Source: Nocardiopsis sp. FIRDI 009 (lineage in GTDB: Bacteria > Actinomycetota > Actinomycetes > Streptosporangiales > Streptosporangiaceae). From it: DNA of 64,000 bases. The position numbers and the translations under genes were made by a program. How positions within the stretch are numbered: the first letter of the stretch is position 1; every line of letters starts with the position of its first letter. Under the pieces are notes generated by a model. That model saw only the letters and a list, made by a program, of their open reading frames with translations. It did not search any database and had not been told where the DNA came from. Positions 15,898-24,793 of this stretch are shown in pieces. The stretch covers positions 1-64,000 of the forward strand of contig NZ_QPNC01000032.1 of assembly GCF_003386285.1 (NCBI RefSeq), given 5' to 3'.

Positions 15898-17048
15898 GCC
15901 GCCGTCCCGGTCCGGGGCAGCACGGCGGTCACGGTCCAGCCCCGGTCGGGGCCGGGGGCGGCCTCGCAGGCGCCGCCGAGCAGGGCGGCCCGTTCGGTCA
16001 TGCCCACGATCCCGTATCCCGGAGCCGCCGTGGGACGGGGGAAACCGGTCTCTCCGTCATCGCTCACCCGCAGGAGCACCGACGTGGCGTCGGCGGTGAC
16101 GCGGACCTCGATCCGGGTCGCGCGGCGGGCGTGCCGCCGGGCGTTGGTGACCGCCTCCCGGGCCATGCGGAAGATCGCCGCCGCGACGGGCGGGGGGAGG
16201 TCGTCGACGGCACCGGTGATCCCCACGTCGACGGCCGGTCCCGCCCCTTCGCGACCGGCGAGCCGCCGGAGGTCGCCGATCCGCGGTCCGGGCCCCAGGT
16301 CCGCGGGTTCGCCCCAGCGCAGGGCCCGGACCACGGCACGCATCTCGGCCAGGGCTCGGGATGCCTCGGCGTCGATCACTCTGAGCGCCTCGGCCGCGGC
16401 GCCCGGTCGGGACTCCGCCACCGCCAGGCCCGCCTGGGCGCGGATCGCCATCGCCGAGACGTGGTGGGCGACCGTGTCGTGCAGGTCCCGGGCCAGCCGC
16501 TCGCGTTCGAGCATCCTGACCCGGTCGAGCTCGCGCACCCGTGCCCCGGACCGGAAGCGGACCGCCGCGGCCAGCGCACCGACCGAGAACAGCACGGCGA
16601 ACCCGCCGACGAGGTCGGCCAGGCCGGAGGCGGAACCGTCGAGGGCGATCCGGACGGCGGAGCCGACGAGCACGACCGCCGCACCGGCCACGATCTCGCG
16701 TCCAGAGCCCCACCGCACCAGGGAGTACGGCAGGAGCAGGAAGCACACCGTCGTGTACATCGGCGCGAACTCGCCGTCCGTCACCAGCAGGAGCGGTCCG
16801 GGGACGCCGGAGGCGAGCGCGAGCGCCGCCAGCGGCCGGGTGCGGCGCCACAGCAGCGTGGACGCCAGCCCGGCGACGACCGCCGTCCACAGGAACCGCC
16901 ACGGCAGATCGGGGCGCACGGCCCCTTCGAGGACCGCGACCAGGACGAGCGCTCCCACGAGTGCCCAATCCCGCCACGTCCGCGGCGGTGGGTCGAAGGG
17001 GCGGGGCTCGTTCCACACGGACCTGAGGAGGGTGTCCACGGACAGCAT
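15894..17048 (-). CDS. Two-component sensor histidine kinase (HisKA_3 type)
   Basis: This 384-aa protein has an N-terminal membrane region with about four to five helices (residues 28-160). It has a HisKA_3 dimerisation domain with the phospho-accepting His in RDLHDTVAHHVSAM (about residue 190) and a HATPase domain with REAVTNARRHARR (N box) and GYGIVGMTERAALLGG (G box). There is no large extracellular sensor domain, so it probably senses membrane state or a hydrophobic ligand, as LiaS-like kinases do. It is first in the operon with the response regulator. Confidence 0.92.
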   Translation of the reverse strand: MLSVDTLLRSVWNEPRPFDPPPRTWRDWALVGALVLVAVLEGAVRPDLPWRFLWTAVVAGLASTLLWRRTRPLAALALASGVPGPLLLVTDGEFAPMYTTVCFLLLPYSLVRWGSGREIVAGAAVVLVGSAVRIALDGSASGLADLVGGFAVLFSVGALAAAVRFRSGARVRELDRVRMLERERLARDLHDTVAHHVSAMAIRAQAGLAVAESRPGAAAEALRVIDAEASRALAEMRAVVRALRWGEPADLGPGPRIGDLRRLAGREGAGPAVDVGITGAVDDLPPPVAAAIFRMAREAVTNARRHARRATRIEVRVTADATSVLLRVSDDGETGFPRPTAAPGYGIVGMTERAALLGGACEAAPGPDRGWTVTAVLPRTGTAA

Positions 17049-17142
17049 GCTACGAGAGCGGGGCCCGCGCGCGGATCGGCCGGAGGGAGGAGAGACGCGC
17101 GGTGGGGGTGCGGACGGGCCGCTGACTGGCTGGCGCCGGAAT

Positions 17143-17337
17143 TGACGTCCTCCCCGGGGTGAACCCCAGGGATTCCCACAGCCTCGCGGCCGTGAGGCGC
17201 ACCGCGCCCACGGCGTCCGCTGGTTCCCGCTTCGCTGGGTTCCGCCAACCCCGAGGGACCGGTCCTACGTTCCCTCCCTCCCCTGCTGTGCACCGCCTCG
17301 CAAGCTCGGCGTGATCCGCACAGCGGGGCCCGGCGTC
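17143..17337 (-). ncRNA. Decayed omega-RNA (reRNA)-like region of the TnpB element
   Basis: The stretch between the tnpB stop and the element's right end has the layout of an omega RNA: structured GC-rich sequence with a terminal hairpin (CCCTGGGG / CCCCGGGG around 17148-17172), then GTCAA at the boundary. In live elements the next about 16-20 nt outside the boundary act as guide; here they would be minus-strand sequence below 17143. Inferred from family layout; expression unknown. Confidence 0.4.
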
Positions 17338-17626
17338 TCAGCTCTCCGCCTCCCGCGCTCCGGCGGGTTTCCGTCCAGCGGCGAGCACGACACGGGACGC
17401 GTCGACGTCCCGATCATGGACGGTTCCGCCCCCCGCACACGGCCACGGTGCGCACGTGCAACGGTTCGGGCCCATCGACCATCCGGCACTCCGAGCAGGT
17501 CCGCGGGGAGGTCAGGAACCGGTCGACCTCGGCGAAGGCGCGCCCGTACCGCTTGGCTTCGTACTCCGGCACGCGCACGAACGCCGACCACCCCGCATCG
17601 TGCACGCTCTTGGCCAACCGGGTACG
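17338..17626 (-). pseudogene. tnpB: tnpB fragment (RNA-guided nuclease C-terminus), frameshifted
   Basis: The minus strand encodes TRLAKSVHDAGWSAFV, then YEAKRYGRAFAEVDRF and TCSECRMVDGPEPLHV, matching the TnpB region before and across the zinc ribbon. After a one-base shift near 17425 it continues TVHDRDVDASRVVLAAGRK to a TGA at 17338-17340. HDRDVDA is the RuvC-III motif with its catalytic Asp. The second CxxC of the zinc ribbon is degraded and the N-terminal two thirds are absent, so it cannot be functional. Confidence 0.62.
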
Positions 17627-17807
17627 CCCGCCCCGGCCGACGAGCGGAGGGGCGGATCCGATGCGCCTCCGGCGTGAACGCCGGAGCACTCTCGGGTAGG
17701 ACAGGTAGCAGCAGCGGCCGGTCCCGCCGGCCGGCGGCCGGAGAGGACGCACGGCCGTGTCGGGACCGGGCCCTGAGTCCACACACCCCGACAGGGGGGA
17801 TGTTCCC

Positions 17808-18068
17808 ATGGCTGTCTGCGACACCTGCCACAACGACTACTGGATGTCGTTCGACGTCGAGACGATCAACGGGGAGCGGTACACCTTCGACTGCTTCGAG
17901 TGCGCCATCCAGCGGCTCGCCCCGGTGTGCGAGAAGTGCTCCTCGCGGATCATCGGTCACGGGGTCGAGGTGGAGGGGCGGTTCTTCTGTAGCGCCCACT
18001 GCGCCCGGGAGGGGGCGACCTCGGACCTGGCCCAGCGGATCTGCGACTCGGTCGGGGCCCACCCGTAA
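17808..18068 (+). CDS. Small zinc-ribbon-like protein
   Basis: This 86-aa protein is rich in paired cysteines: CDTCHNDYW (residues 4-12), CFECAIQRLAPVCEKC (about 29-44) and FFCSAHCA (about 63-70), enough for two zinc sites. The start ATG 17808 follows GGGGGGA with 7-bp spacing. Homologous short proteins are common in actinomycetes and are annotated as hypothetical or metallothionein-like. It stands alone between the TnpB remnant and a convergent phosphoesterase gene. Role unknown; metal binding is inferred from the cysteines. Confidence 0.75.
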   Translation: MAVCDTCHNDYWMSFDVETINGERYTFDCFECAIQRLAPVCEKCSSRIIGHGVEVEGRFFCSAHCAREGATSDLAQRICDSVGAHP

Positions 18069-18100
18069 GGCTCCGCGGGACGCCCCGGGCGCCCCGTCCC

Positions 18101-19864
18101 TCAGCGGGCGGGGTTGCGGGCGGCGACCAGGAGTTCGACGTTGCGGTCGCGCGGGCCGCCGTAGCCCGCCGGATCGGCGTACAGGTCGTTGACCGACAGC
18201 TCCCGGTAGAGCGAGGCGAGCCCGTCGGCGGAGAAGTCGCCGTGGTCCGCCCGGTAGGGGCTGTCCGCCTCCAGCAGGGTCGTGAACAGCGACATCGTCC
18301 CGTCCTCGTTGTCCACGATCTCGATCGCCCGCGCCATCTGCGGGTGGTCGATGTGCGAGGCGGTGTTGATCTCCCAGAAGCCGCGCTCGGCGGTGCGGTG
18401 GGTGTGCGCCTGGATCCGGTTGTGGTGCGTGTGCCCGTTCACCCAGGCCAGCACGTTCGGGTAGCGCTTGAGCATGTGCACGAGGATGTCACCGGTCAGC
18501 CGCAGGTCGCCCGGACGGCGGCTGTCGGGGAGGATGTTGCCCATCGTGCCGCTGGTGTGGTGGGAGAAGAGGACGAACAGCTCGTCGGTCACCTGCTGGG
18601 TGCGCCGCCGCCCCCAGAAGTCGTAGTAGACGGAGCTGGCGGAGCGCAGGGTCCGCTCCAGCCAGTCGAACTGGTGCTTGCCGATCGACCCGTCCGCCAG
18701 TCCGGCCAGCGTGGTGGTGTCCATGCTGACTCCGGTCACGCCGTCGGCGATCCGGAAGGTGTAGAAGCAGTCCACCCCGTCGACGTTGTCGTCGGTGAAG
18801 CCGTGTCCGACGGGCCCGGGGCCGGTGTTGGCCCCGTCCAGGTGCGCGGCGACGAACGCCCGCGTGTCGAAGGGGGCGCGCCGGTCGTCGGGGGTGACGG
18901 TGGAGGTCACGGCGGCGGTGGAGACGGTGTCGTCGGGCGATTCCACCTCCTCGGGGACGTTGCCGAGCTCGTCCTCGTTGGTCATCGCCTCGGCGGCCCG
19001 GTCGCGCACCTCGTCGTCGGCGAACATGATCTTGCGGTCGCCCAGGTAGACCTCGTCCATCGAACCGGCGGGCAGGGTGCCCGCCGGGGTGTCGTCGTGG
19101 TTGCCGATGGTGCAGTACCAGGGCACATCCAGGCCCGGGCTCTCGAACGGGGCGACGGCGGCGGCCAGGAACCCGGGGATGGTGGGGAAGCCGCCCCGGG
19201 CCTTGTACCGGTCGGCGAGGTCGCTGTCGGGTTGCCAGTACAGTTCGCTGCCGCAGTTCTGCACGCCCTCGTACCGGGCGGGGTCTCCGGTGTTGGGGGT
19301 GAGGGTGCCGCCGTTGAGGACGGTCATGAGCCATTCCAGCTCGACGGTCTCGTGGTTGTCGGTGTTGTCCCCGGTGGTGACCATGAAGTCGAACGGGCGT
19401 CCGGTCACGGGCCCGACCCGCACCGAGTTGACCCGTTTGACCAGGGCGGACGCGCCGAGCGCCGACAGTGCCTCCTGGGGGCGGTGGGCGCTGGAGCCGA
19501 TCACGGGGTGGGTGTACTCGAACCGGACCGGGCTCTGGGCGTCCATGATGTGCAGGTCGGTGAACTGGACGAACGCGGCGAGGGCGGTGCGCCGGTCGTC
19601 ACGGCCCGCCCGGGCGGGGACCAGGTCCTCGCGGACCTCGATCGGCCATCCGGGCCCGGCGGTGAGCAGCCGGTAACCCTCGCCGACGGGGGTGGCGACC
19701 TGGGCGAGGGTGGTGCCGTCGGGTCGGGCGACCCGGGACATGGTCTGGCGGAGGAGCCGGTCGTGCGCGGCGGCGGAGGCGGGTGCGGCGGACAGTCCGA
19801 GGGCGGCGGCGCCGAGTCCCGCCGTGGTGGTCGTGAGGAATCCGCGCCGGTTGAGGGGGGTCAT
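18101..19864 (-). CDS. Tat-exported metallophosphoesterase (TIGR03767 family)
   Basis: This 587-aa protein begins with a twin-arginine signal (NRRGFLTTTTAGLGAAALGL, residues 5-24, cleavage near ASAAA). It carries the calcineurin-like metal motifs in order: FTDLHIMD (about residues 98-105), GDNTDN (about 166-171), GNHDD (about 258-262) and NGHTHHN (about 474-480). Secreted enzymes of this TIGR03767 group are actinobacterial and their substrates are not established. Monocistronic, with a probable promoter in 19865-20000. Confidence 0.88.
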   Translation of the reverse strand: MTPLNRRGFLTTTTAGLGAAALGLSAAPASAAAHDRLLRQTMSRVARPDGTTLAQVATPVGEGYRLLTAGPGWPIEVREDLVPARAGRDDRRTALAAFVQFTDLHIMDAQSPVRFEYTHPVIGSSAHRPQEALSALGASALVKRVNSVRVGPVTGRPFDFMVTTGDNTDNHETVELEWLMTVLNGGTLTPNTGDPARYEGVQNCGSELYWQPDSDLADRYKARGGFPTIPGFLAAAVAPFESPGLDVPWYCTIGNHDDTPAGTLPAGSMDEVYLGDRKIMFADDEVRDRAAEAMTNEDELGNVPEEVESPDDTVSTAAVTSTVTPDDRRAPFDTRAFVAAHLDGANTGPGPVGHGFTDDNVDGVDCFYTFRIADGVTGVSMDTTTLAGLADGSIGKHQFDWLERTLRSASSVYYDFWGRRRTQQVTDELFVLFSHHTSGTMGNILPDSRRPGDLRLTGDILVHMLKRYPNVLAWVNGHTHHNRIQAHTHRTAERGFWEINTASHIDHPQMARAIEIVDNEDGTMSLFTTLLEADSPYRADHGDFSADGLASLYRELSVNDLYADPAGYGGPRDRNVELLVAARNPAR

Positions 19865-20305
19865 GGGTGTGCGACGTCCTTTCGACCCCGGCCGGGGGTG
19901 GCCGGTGGGGGTGGGGCGTCGTCATTGAAGACCGGCGACGCGGCCGGGGGCAACGGGGGTGCGGGGGACGGTTTCCCACCCGGCGGTAGGCAACCGGGGC
20001 GGCCCAGGGTACAGTGGCGGGTTTCGCTCCGGCCGCCAGGCGGCGCGCGACCAACGCGTCACACACAGTGATCGTTCGATGTCCGACCAAGCGTCGTCGG
20101 CGCTTCCGGTCGCGTTCGCCGGAGCGTGGTGAAGCCGTCACAAAGGTGAGCGGATTTCATGTTTGGCCGGATCCGGCCAATTTCTCCCGAATCCGCGCGC
20201 GGGCTCCCCCACTCCCATCCGAGGGCGCTCCCGGCGCCCGCGCGGCCGAGGCCGCCCGCGCGGCCGTTCTCGTCCCCGACCTCGTGACCGGAGGCCCTTG
20301 CGTCC
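19865..20305. other. Intergenic region with an 18-bp perfect palindrome
   Basis: No gene is evident. At 20163-20180 TTGGCCGGATCCGGCCAA is a perfect palindrome in locally AT-richer sequence (20140-20200). It could be an operator or promoter-proximal site for the small gene at 20306. No matching copy was noticed elsewhere. Confidence 0.4.
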
Positions 20306-20557
20306 GTGATCGTCGGCGAGATCGTCCTCGTCCTCCCGCGCCTCGGGATCGCCACCGTCCTGACGGCGGGTTTCCCCGTCCTGGGCCACCCCCACGACAT
20401 CAGGCCGGAGAAGTTCGCGGGGGAGGTGGAGCACCGCGCCCCGGAACCGCGGCGGCCCGACCACCCGGCGTACCCCGCCTACCGGGCGGAGTGGGCCTGG
20501 AGGGACGTCGGCGGAACCGTCCGCCCTCTGGTGTCGACGTTCGGCGCCGCGCCCTGA
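20306..20557 (+). CDS. Small hypothetical protein
   Basis: A possible 83-aa protein starting at GTG 20306 (GGAGG at 20290-20294, slightly far). The first 25 residues (MIVGEIVLVLPRLGIATVLT) are hydrophobic and the remainder is polar with PAYPAYRAEW. Codon third positions are strongly G/C as in real genes here. No family recognised. It may be a small membrane-associated protein or a chance ORF. Confidence 0.3.
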   Translation: MIVGEIVLVLPRLGIATVLTAGFPVLGHPHDIRPEKFAGEVEHRAPEPRRPDHPAYPAYRAEWAWRDVGGTVRPLVSTFGAAP

Positions 20558-20597
20558 ACCGCCGTGCGGGCCCCTCCCCCAACCGGGCCCGGCCGGC

Positions 20598-21368
20598 TCA
20601 GGCCAGGAAACCGCGCAGCAGCGCCTCACTGCCCTCCAGGTGCTCGTCCACCGCCAGCCGGGCCGCCTCGGGATCGCGGGCGCGGACCGCGTCGACGATC
20701 GCGCGGTGCTGGGCGCCGCTGTGCTCCAGGTTCTTCACGAGCATCGGCATGGCGTCGAGCAGGCCGTTCAGGCGCATCCGGGCGTCGGTCAGCGCCGAGC
20801 ACAGCGAGCGCGACCCGGTCAGCTCGGCCAGCGTGAGGTGGAAGACCGTGTCGAGCCTGCGGTAGTCCTCCACGGCGGCCCCGTCCACGGCGGCCAGCCG
20901 CTCGGACAACAGCGCGTCCTGCTCGGGGGTGAGCCCGCGCTCGGCCAGCAGCACGGCGGCCCCGACCTCCAGGGCGCGCCGCAGGATGAAGAGGTCGTCC
21001 AGATCGCCGCCCATGTCGGCGAGCACCCGGCGGGCCTCGGCACGGCTGGGGCGCGGGGGCACGTAGGTGACGAAGGTGCCTCCGGAGCGGCCCCGCCGCG
21101 ACTCGACGTACCCGGCCTCCTGGAGGGCGCGGATCGCCTCGCGCAGGGTGATCCGGCTGACGCCCAACCGCGTGGCCAGGTCGCGTTCGGCCGGGAAGCG
21201 CTCGCCCCGGGCGACCACGCCGAGCTTGATCGCCGACAGCAGGCGTTCGACCGTCTCCTCGAAGGCGTTGCCCGCCTGGACGGGACGGAACACGGCGTCG
21301 ACCGCGGGTTCCGCCGGGAGCGTGCCGGTGTCGGCCCCCGCCCCGTTGGCGGTCCCGGTGTCGGCCAT
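20598..21368 (-). CDS. GntR-family (FadR subfamily) regulator
   Basis: This 256-aa protein has an N-terminal winged helix (about residues 35-100; RFPAERDLATRLGVSRITLR then EAIRALQEAGYVESRRGRSG) and a C-terminal all-helical FCD effector domain (about 110-250). ATG 21366-21368 is preceded by GAGGAGGGG. It lies beside a permease and gamma-glutamylation genes, and is the natural candidate to control them. A dyad CGTAC-N7-GTACG lies 41-57 bp upstream of its own start. The ligand may be an amine or a pathway intermediate. Confidence 0.9.
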   Translation of the reverse strand: MADTGTANGAGADTGTLPAEPAVDAVFRPVQAGNAFEETVERLLSAIKLGVVARGERFPAERDLATRLGVSRITLREAIRALQEAGYVESRRGRSGGTFVTYVPPRPSRAEARRVLADMGGDLDDLFILRRALEVGAAVLLAERGLTPEQDALLSERLAAVDGAAVEDYRRLDTVFHLTLAELTGSRSLCSALTDARMRLNGLLDAMPMLVKNLEHSGAQHRAIVDAVRARDPEAARLAVDEHLEGSEALLRGFLA

Positions 21369-21408
21369 ACGGCCCCTCCTCGTCGCGTCCGGTCCTCGTG
21401 TTCGATCT

Positions 21409-21425
21409 CGTACACCCAGGGTACG
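21409..21425 (-). promoter_or_regulatory. Dyad upstream of the GntR gene
   Basis: CGTAC-ACCCAGG-GTACG is a perfect inverted repeat with 7-bp spacer, 41 bp upstream of the gntR start. Possible autoregulatory site. Confidence 0.45.
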
Positions 21426-21524
21426 GCCGCCGCGCCGGACCCCCGTCCGGCGCGGCGGCCGCAACACCCCGTCACCCCTTCGACGCACGGTCGGCCGCCG
21501 GGGCTCCCCCGTCGGCCGATCCGA

Positions 21525-23006
21525 CTAGTGCAGTTCCGACTCGGCCTCCTCGATCAGGGCGAACTCCTCCTCCGGTGCGTTGGCCACCAGCCGGTGCCGT
21601 GAGTAGAACCAGAAGTAGGCGAGGAAGGCGAGCAGGATGACGGCGGTGATGGCCGCCCCCACCATGTCGACGAAGAACGTCGCCACCACCGCGCACACGG
21701 CCAGGACCAGGGCGATCCCGGTGGTGACGGTGCCGCCGGGGGTCCGGTAGGGGCGCGGCAGGTCCGGCTCGCGACGGCGCAGCACGATGTGCGAGACCAT
21801 CATGAGCACGTAGGACACGGCCGCGCCGAACACCGCGATGTTGATCAGCAGGTCCCCGTTGGCCACGGTGGCGGCGAGCAGGAACCCGATCGTTCCGGGG
21901 ACGACGAGCGCCGCGTAGGGGGTGCGGCGGCGGCCGGTCACCGACAGGAACCGGGGCAGGTAACCGGCCCGGGACAGGGCGAACAGCTGCCGGGAGTAGG
22001 CGAAGATGATCGAGAAGAACGAGGCGACCAGTCCGGCCAGACCGACGTAGTTGACGAAGTCGGCCAGGACGGTGTCGCCGCCGTAGGCCTCGCGCAGCGC
22101 CTCGGGCAGCGGGTTGCCGGACTCGGCGAGCACGGCCGCCCCGGCGCCGCCGGGGGCCAGCACCAGCATGAGCGCGGCGGTCACCAGGAGCACGGACATC
22201 GCGGCGATGATGCCCCGGGGCATGTCCCGCTTGGGTTCGCGGGCCTCCTCGGCGGCGAGGGGGACGCCCTCGACCGCCAGGAAGAACCAGATGCCGAAGA
22301 CGAACGCGCCGAGGATCCCGGCGTACCCGTAGGGCAGGAAGGCGCTGGCCCCGACCGCGTCCGTGGGCGCGATGTCGAACAGGTTGGCCACCTCGAACCG
22401 GGGGACCATGCCCACCGCGAAGACCACGAGGGCGACCACGGCGACGCCGGTGATGGCGAACATCAGCCGCAGCGCCTCGCCCACGCCCCACACGTGCACA
22501 CCCACGAACAGCAGGTAGCAGACCAGGTAGACCGGCCAGGCGTTGGTGACGCCGAACAGTCCGAGCGCCTCCACGTAGCCGCCGATGAACACGGCGATCG
22601 CGGCCGGGGCGATGGCGTACTCGATGAGGATGGCGGTGCCGGTGGCGAACCCGCCGAGGGGGCCCAGCGCGCGCCGGGCGAACCCGTAGCCCGCCCCGGC
22701 GGTGGGCAGCGCGGAGGCCAGTTCGGCCAGGCCGAAGACCATGCACAGGTACATGGTCCCCATCAGGAGGGTGGCGATGAGGAGTCCGCCCCAGCCGCCC
22801 TCGGCCAGGCCGAAGTTCCATCCGGCGAAGTCGCCGGAGATGACGTAGGCGACGCCCAGGCCGGCGAGCAGGACCCATCCGGCCGCGCCCCGCCTGAGCT
22901 GTCGCTTGCGGAGGTAGTCGTCGCTGGCGCGGGAGTAGTCGGCTCCCTGCACGTGGACGCGGCCGTCGGCCGGTCCGTGGGGGTTCGCGTGGTCGGCGTC
23001 TGTCAT
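21525..23006 (-). CDS. APC-family amine/amino acid permease (ethanolamine permease-like)
   Basis: This 493-aa membrane protein has about 12 hydrophobic helices (from about residue 40 to 475) and the APC-type first-helix region GLGVAYVISGDFAGWNFGL that is typical of ethanolamine permease-like carriers. PTAGAGYGFARRALGP in helix 3 is also family-typical. The ATG start at 23004-23006 is preceded by GAAGGAAG; an upstream in-frame extension is rejected. It is divergent from the GlnA-like gene across a 353-bp promoter region and probably imports the amine that GlnA glutamylates. Substrate (ethanolamine or a polyamine) not proven. Confidence 0.87.
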   Translation of the reverse strand: MTDADHANPHGPADGRVHVQGADYSRASDDYLRKRQLRRGAAGWVLLAGLGVAYVISGDFAGWNFGLAEGGWGGLLIATLLMGTMYLCMVFGLAELASALPTAGAGYGFARRALGPLGGFATGTAILIEYAIAPAAIAVFIGGYVEALGLFGVTNAWPVYLVCYLLFVGVHVWGVGEALRLMFAITGVAVVALVVFAVGMVPRFEVANLFDIAPTDAVGASAFLPYGYAGILGAFVFGIWFFLAVEGVPLAAEEAREPKRDMPRGIIAAMSVLLVTAALMLVLAPGGAGAAVLAESGNPLPEALREAYGGDTVLADFVNYVGLAGLVASFFSIIFAYSRQLFALSRAGYLPRFLSVTGRRRTPYAALVVPGTIGFLLAATVANGDLLINIAVFGAAVSYVLMMVSHIVLRRREPDLPRPYRTPGGTVTTGIALVLAVCAVVATFFVDMVGAAITAVILLAFLAYFWFYSRHRLVANAPEEEFALIEEAESELH

Positions 23007-23220
23007 GGGCTTCCTTCGATCGGTCAACCAGCCCCACCGGTCGCCCCCGACCAGACCCGGGGGACAAAGGTCTATGGTCGGTCCTTTTGATGACTGGAGA
23101 TCATGCGCCGCCGCGCTCGGGAATGTCAAGGGGTGTCGGCGGATCTTTCCAGGACCGGTCCGACCGCCGACGACGTTCCGTTTCCACCAGGTCACAGCGG
23201 GGTTTCCGGAGGCGCACCCA

Positions 23221-23277
23221 TTGACACGGCCCCGGAGCCCTGGTTCTATTCACGGCATTGGTCTGCTTCTGAACCAA
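23221..23277 (+). promoter_or_regulatory. Candidate promoter and operator of the gamma-glutamylation operon
   Basis: A consensus -35 TTGACA (23221-23226), 17-bp spacer and TTCTAT (23244-23249) form a plausible promoter. Just downstream, TTGGT (23258-23262) and ACCAA (23273-23277) form an inverted repeat resembling TGGT/ACCA half-sites bound by FadR-type GntR proteins. The rest of the 353-bp divergent region (23007-23359) holds no gene. Confidence 0.45.
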
Positions 23278-23359
23278 AGAGTTGTTCAGGCGACCGACCA
23301 CAGCCGTCCCCCGGGCGACACCCCGCACGCCGGACCGCGACGCGAGCAAGGAGACCCCC

Positions 23360-24733
23360 GTGCCACAGATCCCCCCGGTCGTCTCGGAACCGCCGCTGAC
23401 CCTCGACGACCTGCGGCGCGACGCCGCCTCCGGCGCCGTCGACACCGTCCTGGTGGCCTTCACCGACATGCAGGGCCGACTCCAGGGCAAACGGCTCTCG
23501 GCACGGTTCTTCCTGGAGGAGGTGGTCGGGCACGGCACCGAGGGGTGCGGCTACCTGCTCGCGGTGGACGTGGACATGAACACCGTCGACGGGTACGCGA
23601 TGTCCTCCTGGGACACCGGATACGGCGACTTCGTCATGGCCCCCGACCTGACCACCCTGCGGCGCACCCCCTGGGCCGAGGGGGCGGTCATGGTCCAGGC
23701 CGACCTGACCTGGCACGACGGCTCCCCGGTGGTGGCCTCGCCCCGGCAGATCCTCCGCCGCCAGACCGACCGGCTCGCCGAGCGCGGATGGCGGGCGATG
23801 GTCGGGACGGAACTGGAGTTCGTCGTCTACCGCGACAGCTACGAACAGGCGTGGGACCGCGGCTACCGCGACCTGACCCCCGCCAACCGGTACAACGTCG
23901 ACTACTCCGTGCTCGGCGGCGCCCGGGTCGAGCCGCTGCTGCGCCGGATCCGGAGCGAACTGGGCGGGGCGGGGCTGTACGTGGAGTCGGCCAAGGGCGA
24001 GTGCAACCTGGGCCAGCACGAGATCGCGTTCCGCTACGACGAGGCCGTGCGCACCTGCGACAACCACGCGGTGTACAAGAACGCGGCCAAGGAGATCGCC
24101 GCCCAGGAGGGCATGTCGATCACCTTCATGGCCAAACCCAACCAGCGCGAGGGCAACTCCTGCCACATCCACATCTCCCTGCGCGGGGAGGACGGGACCC
24201 CGGTCATGGCCGAGGGAGAGGGCCTGTCGGCGATCGGACGGCACTTCCTCGCCGGACAGCTGGCCGCGTTGCGCGAGTTCACGCTGCTGCTGGCGCCCAA
24301 CATCAACTCCTACAAGCGGTACGTGCCGGGCAGCTTCGCGCCGACCGCCGTCGCCTGGGGACGCGACAACCGCACCTGCGCGCTGCGGCTGGTCGGCCAC
24401 GGGCCCTCGCTGCGGGTGGAGAACCGGGTGCCGGGCGGGGACGTGAACCCCTACCTGGCCAACGCGGCGCTCATCGCCGCCGGGCTGCACGGGATCGACA
24501 AGGGCCTGGAGCCGGGCGAACCGCTGTCCGGCAACGCCTACGCCTCCGACCTGCCCACCGTGCCCGGCACGATGCGCGACGCCCTGTCCGCCTGGCAGGA
24601 CAGCGCGCTGGCCCGCGAGGTGTTCGGCGACGACGTGGTCGAGCACTACGCCCACTACGCGCGGGTGGAGCTGGCCGCCTTCGACGCGGCCGTCACCGAC
24701 TGGGAGATGTACCGGGGCTTCGAGCGCCTGTGA
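23360..24733 (+). CDS. Gamma-glutamyl-amine synthetase (glutamine synthetase-like)
   Basis: This 457-aa protein is a GSI-fold ligase of the GlnA3/GlnA4/PuuA group. It has GTELEFVVYRDS (metal Glu, about residue 155), KGECNLGQHEIAFRYDEAV (about 215-233), the FMAKPNQREGNSCHIHISL ATP/metal segment (about 256-274) and NINSYKRYVPGSFAP (about 314-328). It lacks the tyrosine adenylylation segment of true GlnA. Members attach glutamate to putrescine, polyamines or ethanolamine as the first step of catabolism. The GTG start has AAGGAGA upstream. It is first in an operon with ALDH, SDR and a C26 hydrolase, which supports amine catabolism over nitrogen assimilation. Confidence 0.88.
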   Translation: MPQIPPVVSEPPLTLDDLRRDAASGAVDTVLVAFTDMQGRLQGKRLSARFFLEEVVGHGTEGCGYLLAVDVDMNTVDGYAMSSWDTGYGDFVMAPDLTTLRRTPWAEGAVMVQADLTWHDGSPVVASPRQILRRQTDRLAERGWRAMVGTELEFVVYRDSYEQAWDRGYRDLTPANRYNVDYSVLGGARVEPLLRRIRSELGGAGLYVESAKGECNLGQHEIAFRYDEAVRTCDNHAVYKNAAKEIAAQEGMSITFMAKPNQREGNSCHIHISLRGEDGTPVMAEGEGLSAIGRHFLAGQLAALREFTLLLAPNINSYKRYVPGSFAPTAVAWGRDNRTCALRLVGHGPSLRVENRVPGGDVNPYLANAALIAAGLHGIDKGLEPGEPLSGNAYASDLPTVPGTMRDALSAWQDSALAREVFGDDVVEHYAHYARVELAAFDAAVTDWEMYRGFERL

Positions 24734-24793
24734 CGGCGCCCGGACCACGACACCGCGCCCCCGAGAGCGCACCCGAGACCACGAAGGAGCACG

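Larger units (their letters stand above)
17143..17626 (-). mobile_element. Remnant of an IS200/IS605-family TnpB element (right end plus tnpB 3' part)
   Basis: On the minus strand this holds the last third of a tnpB gene followed by a right end that finishes in a GC-rich hairpin and GGGGAGGACGTCAA at about 17143-17156, the typical right-end signature of IS605-type TnpB elements. No left end and no TnpA were found; sequence upstream of 17626 is unrelated. It is an inactive fragment, bordered on the left by the sensor kinase promoter. Confidence 0.6.
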
